NCBI GenBank assembly: GCA_943331855.1
Contig: CALQNE010000155.1
Location: forward strand, 1 to 8,193
Direction: 5' to 3'
Length of the DNA: 8,193 nucleotides
From: Bordetella parapertussis
Lineage (GTDB): Bacteria > Pseudomonadota > Gammaproteobacteria > Burkholderiales > Burkholderiaceae_B
Part shown: piece after piece, positions 6,027-8,193 of the stretch
Layout: each line of letters opens with the position of its first letter
Numbering within the stretch: the first letter of the stretch is position 1
Notes under the pieces: generated by a model
Told to the model about the DNA's origin: nothing
The model's input: only the letters and a program-made list of their open reading frames with translations
The model's database searches: none
Made by a program: the position numbers and the translations under genes

Positions 6027-6608
6027 ATGTTGTTTGTTGCAAAAGTAGTTGTTTGGTTAGGGGTGGTCTTGTTGACCACCCCTTTGTCTTGGGCGCAAGT
6101 GTCGCCTCAAAAGCAGGCGCTCTGTGCGGCCTGCCACGGCGCAGATGGAAACTCTCAAATTAAAGGGATTCCGTCTTTGGCGGCACAGCCAAAGCTGTTT
6201 ATAGAAAATACTTTGATACTGATGCGTGAAGGGATGCGCGACGTCCCGGCTATGAAAGGGATGCTCGACGGCGTGACGGATGCAGAGGTAACCCAATTTG
6301 CCAAGTTTTATTCTGAGTTATCTTTGGCTAAACCGCCGACAGACAGACAAGCTGAATTGTTCAGCAAAGGTGAAGAGCTCGCAAAAGGGATGCGTTGCGG
6401 GATTTGTCATTTGCCTAACTACATTGGCCGCGAACAAATGCCAAGATTAGCTGGGCAGCGCGAAGATTATTTAGTGCATAGCCTGTTGCAGTTTAAAAAC
6501 AATCAAGCGGTTGGCCGTGATTCGACGATGGCCGCGGCGGTGTACGGTGTAGCGGATGCTGATCTGCAAGCGTTGTCATATTATTTGGCCAGAGTCACAC
6601 CCGAGTAG
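6027..6608 (+). CDS. Diheme cytochrome c (cytochrome c4-like), periplasmic
   Basis: A 193-residue c-type cytochrome. The signal peptide is about 1-23, cleaving after SWA. Two heme-attachment motifs are visible: CAACH (33-37) followed by GADGNS, and CGICH (124-128). Candidate axial Met ligands are Met76 or Met79 for the first heme and Met168 for the second. The second domain has the MPRLAGQREDYLVHSLLQF pattern (138-156) typical of cytochrome c4-type domains, ending LSYYLARV. Size and two-domain layout fit the c4-like family. It starts 11 bases after the dehydrogenase stop with no clear Shine-Dalgarno, so coupled translation is likely. Its probable role is to accept electrons from the PQQ-type dehydrogenase and pass them to a terminal oxidase. 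The partner is inferred from position only. Confidence 0.93.
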   Translation: MLFVAKVVVWLGVVLLTTPLSWAQVSPQKQALCAACHGADGNSQIKGIPSLAAQPKLFIENTLILMREGMRDVPAMKGMLDGVTDAEVTQFAKFYSELSLAKPPTDRQAELFSKGEELAKGMRCGICHLPNYIGREQMPRLAGQREDYLVHSLLQFKNNQAVGRDSTMAAAVYGVADADLQALSYYLARVTPE

Positions 6609-6621
6609 TGTCGTGACGACA
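6609..6621. other. Short inverted repeat after the cytochrome c gene
   Basis: TGTCG-TGA-CGACA forms a five-bp stem with a three-base loop directly after the cytochrome stop codon. No T-run follows, so it is not a textbook terminator, but it may protect the 3' end of the plus-strand transcript. Confidence 0.3.
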
Positions 6622-6656
6622 TCAAAGGCAGCGTTGAGCTTGCTTCGTATTTTGCT

Positions 6657-6681
6657 AAAACCGAGATCCCGCTTGCGGTTT
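6657..6681 (-). terminator. Candidate factor-independent terminator of the porin gene
   Basis: On the minus strand AAACCG (6676-6681) pairs with CGGTTT (6658-6663) around a 12-base loop and is followed by one more T (6657), making a four-T run. The stem overlaps the porin TAA stop (6680-6682). The six-bp stem and short T-run make it a weak candidate. It lies between converging genes and could also act on the plus strand. Confidence 0.4.
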
Positions 6682-7897
6682 AAAAACGGTGACGCAACCC
6701 AGTGATCAAATAAAAACTCGTGCTACCCCCGATAAACCCAGGGTTGGTTGCGTACGAAGTTGCAAGGTACATGTTCGTGCGTGCAGAGAAGTCATACTGA
6801 TAACCGATGCTGTATGCATCTTGTGCTCCAATGTCATTCAGAGCGCGTGTCGTACTCGTGTTCGCGGCTCGTGTCCATGAGCTAAAAATTTTTGAAACAC
6901 TATTCAACGGAAGCGTAAAGCCCAGCATGTACGAATTAAAGTTCATGTTAGGGTCAAAGATGATTGCGCCTTGTCCGCCACCCCAAGAATTGAGATCAAG
7001 CGTTGGTTTCCCGATCGTAGTAAACGAGACGCCCTGCACATTGATGGCACCACCTTTGTTTTGACCGATCGCGGCTGATACTTGAATGATGCCTAAGTCG
7101 TATTTGCCGCCCAGAATCCATTCCTGGATCGTGCTGTTGCTTGGAATGTTTGAGGGCCTACGTTGATCACTGCTGTTAGGCATCACCTGATCATACGAGG
7201 CGGCCAACATCAGCGGGCCTTGGTTATAGCTGGCCCCTAAGCTAATTAACCGGGTGTTATTCAGTGTGTCGAAGTTGTAGTCGCTTCCAGCATTAATTGA
7301 TTTGAATCCATCAAAATAATAGCTGTTCATCTGAGGCGCAAACGAATAGCCGGCGCCAAGTTTTAGCCCGCGAGTAGGCTCGAACATCAACTTAACCATG
7401 TTGCTGTACTTTGTGTTTGAATTGGCCGATCCAAAGGCAAAGGCCATACGCGCTTGACCCATGCCGCCTCTGAACGGGTCGATCGGTAAAAAGAATTCGG
7501 GGGCATAGCCGCTTTGACGTCCGATGCGAGCGTATCCTAAGTCATCGTGGCCGAGACCGACCCAGGACTGAAGCCCAAACAACCGTCCGTTCGACAACAG
7601 GGCGCCGTTGGTGAGATCGAGGCTACTTTCAAGTTGAAAATTTGCAGTGAAACCATTGCCCAGAGGCTCTTGCCCACGCACACCCCAGCGCGAGGTGGTT
7701 TGCATGCCACTTCCTAGCCCCAGCCTTGATTGGCTGTACTGGTCGCCCCCCGTGATGGCTTGATAGGCAAGACCGCCGTCTAGCAATCCGTAAAAGGTGA
7801 CGCTACTCTGTTGGGCAAAAGCGCTAGTGGCGATAAGAAATAATGCTGCAAGCCCAAGCTTTAGTTTATAAAGACGTTTCATGACGCGCGAGAGCAT
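6680..7897 (-). CDS. Outer-membrane general porin (Gram-negative Porin_4 / Burkholderia-type)
   Basis: A 405-residue protein with a signal peptide cleaved near AFA|Q (residue 28) and the classic betaproteobacterial porin opening SSVTFYGLLDGGLAYQ. Recurrent family features follow: SRWGVRGQEPLGNGFTANFQLE (roughly 70-90), GLQSWVGLG, YARIGRQSG, many alternating hydrophobic beta-strands and a C-terminal ending GLRHRF with the terminal Phe needed for outer-membrane assembly. It forms a trimeric pore for small hydrophilic solutes, and here may supply the periplasmic enzymes and Bug receptors. The gene is convergent with the cytochrome c gene and divergent from the ketopantoate-reductase-like gene. 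The start is ambiguous: the ATG at 7897 (MLSRVMKR) has AAGGG close by, while an internal ATG at 7882 (MKRLYKLKLGL) gives the more typical signal peptide but has no Shine-Dalgarno. Confidence 0.94.
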   Translation of the reverse strand: MLSRVMKRLYKLKLGLAALFLIATSAFAQQSSVTFYGLLDGGLAYQAITGGDQYSQSRLGLGSGMQTTSRWGVRGQEPLGNGFTANFQLESSLDLTNGALLSNGRLFGLQSWVGLGHDDLGYARIGRQSGYAPEFFLPIDPFRGGMGQARMAFAFGSANSNTKYSNMVKLMFEPTRGLKLGAGYSFAPQMNSYYFDGFKSINAGSDYNFDTLNNTRLISLGASYNQGPLMLAASYDQVMPNSSDQRRPSNIPSNSTIQEWILGGKYDLGIIQVSAAIGQNKGGAINVQGVSFTTIGKPTLDLNSWGGGQGAIIFDPNMNFNSYMLGFTLPLNSVSKIFSSWTRAANTSTTRALNDIGAQDAYSIGYQYDFSARTNMYLATSYATNPGFIGGSTSFYLITGLRHRF

Positions 7898-8102
7898 GCC
7901 CTTTTGGATGACAATTCAAAAATGATTCACGAGGTTATCAGATATTAAATCTTGCCAAACTTATAACTGTTTCTCTTGTGTGGAAATAGCGAAAAGCAGG
8001 GCATGTTACTTCACTGGGCAAACCCTTGGCCTACCTTAACGGTGTCATCCGTATGCGTGATCCCTTCCCTAAGCTACATCAAACAATGAATGAGTCTGAT
8101 CT
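7898..8102. other. Divergent intergenic region between porin and ketopantoate-reductase-like gene
   Basis: About 205 bp, AT-rich near the porin start (7910-7970), with a near-palindrome AGATATTAAATCT around 7940-7952 and GTTAT/ATAAC arms (7934-7938 and 7963-7967). It should hold promoters in both directions, but I find no convincing -35/-10 pair on either strand. I see no small gene or RNA in it. Confidence 0.4.
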
Positions 8103-8193
8103 ATGTCCTCCCTTAAAGAAAGTCCAAATATTGTTGTTCTAGGCGCCGGCGCGGTGGGCTGCTATTTCGGTGGCATGTTGGCGCGTGCCGGCC
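8103..8193 (+). CDS. Ketopantoate reductase (PanE/ApbA) family protein, N-terminal part
   Basis: The first 30 codons are in the window and the gene runs off the right edge. After a short polar leader the sequence PNIVVLGAGAVGCYFGGMLA shows the Rossmann GxGxxG motif (residues 14-19) and the VGCYFGG continuation typical of 2-dehydropantoate 2-reductase (PanE/ApbA) proteins. The enzyme reduces 2-dehydropantoate with NADPH in pantothenate synthesis. Catabolic clusters often hold paralogues of unknown substrate, so I do not assign panE. No strong Shine-Dalgarno precedes the ATG. Upstream ATGs at 8086 and 8090 are out of frame. Confidence 0.8.
   Translation, partial: MSSLKESPNIVVLGAGAVGCYFGGMLARAG

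Overview
The window looks like chromosomal DNA of a Gram-negative betaproteobacterium, most likely of the order Burkholderiales. The grounds are two complete and one partial Bug-type (TctC-like) solute-binding proteins, which are strongly expanded in Bordetella, Cupriavidus and relatives, and a Burkholderia-type general porin. The GC content is moderate. There is no tRNA, rRNA, CRISPR array, insertion sequence or phage gene. This is a dense catabolic and periplasmic-oxidation neighbourhood of metabolic genes.

Layout. (1) At the left edge, 1-54 (+) is the last 17 codons of a Bug-type binding protein. (2) A minus-strand block runs leftward from 3254 to 82: a 3-hydroxyisobutyrate dehydrogenase-like NAD(P)-dependent reductase, then a Bug receptor, then an FMN-dependent alpha-hydroxy-acid oxidase. 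The Bug receptor has its own plausible promoter and a hairpin leader. (3) A 105-bp divergent intergenic region (3255-3359) separates this block from a plus-strand block (3360-6608). That block holds a small carboxymuconolactone-decarboxylase-family protein, a Bug receptor overlapping it by 4 bp, a periplasmic PQQ/sorbosone-dehydrogenase-type enzyme and a diheme cytochrome c. (4) Convergent to this is a minus-strand outer-membrane porin (6680-7897), with a possible terminator at its 3' end. (5) At the right edge, 8103-8193 (+) starts a ketopantoate-reductase-family gene.

How the genes may work together (inference). The porin would admit a small solute to the periplasm and the Bug proteins would capture carboxylate-like ligands. 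The PQQ-type dehydrogenase would oxidise a sugar, aldehyde or alcohol and pass electrons to the diheme cytochrome c. The alpha-hydroxy-acid oxidase and beta-hydroxyacid dehydrogenase would act on hydroxy-acid products in the cytoplasm. No membrane components (TctA/TctB) and no transcriptional regulator lie in the window. I see no clearly novel system. The most interesting points are the compact oxidation module, an unusual FMN-binding loop in the oxidase, and a leader hairpin before one Bug gene.
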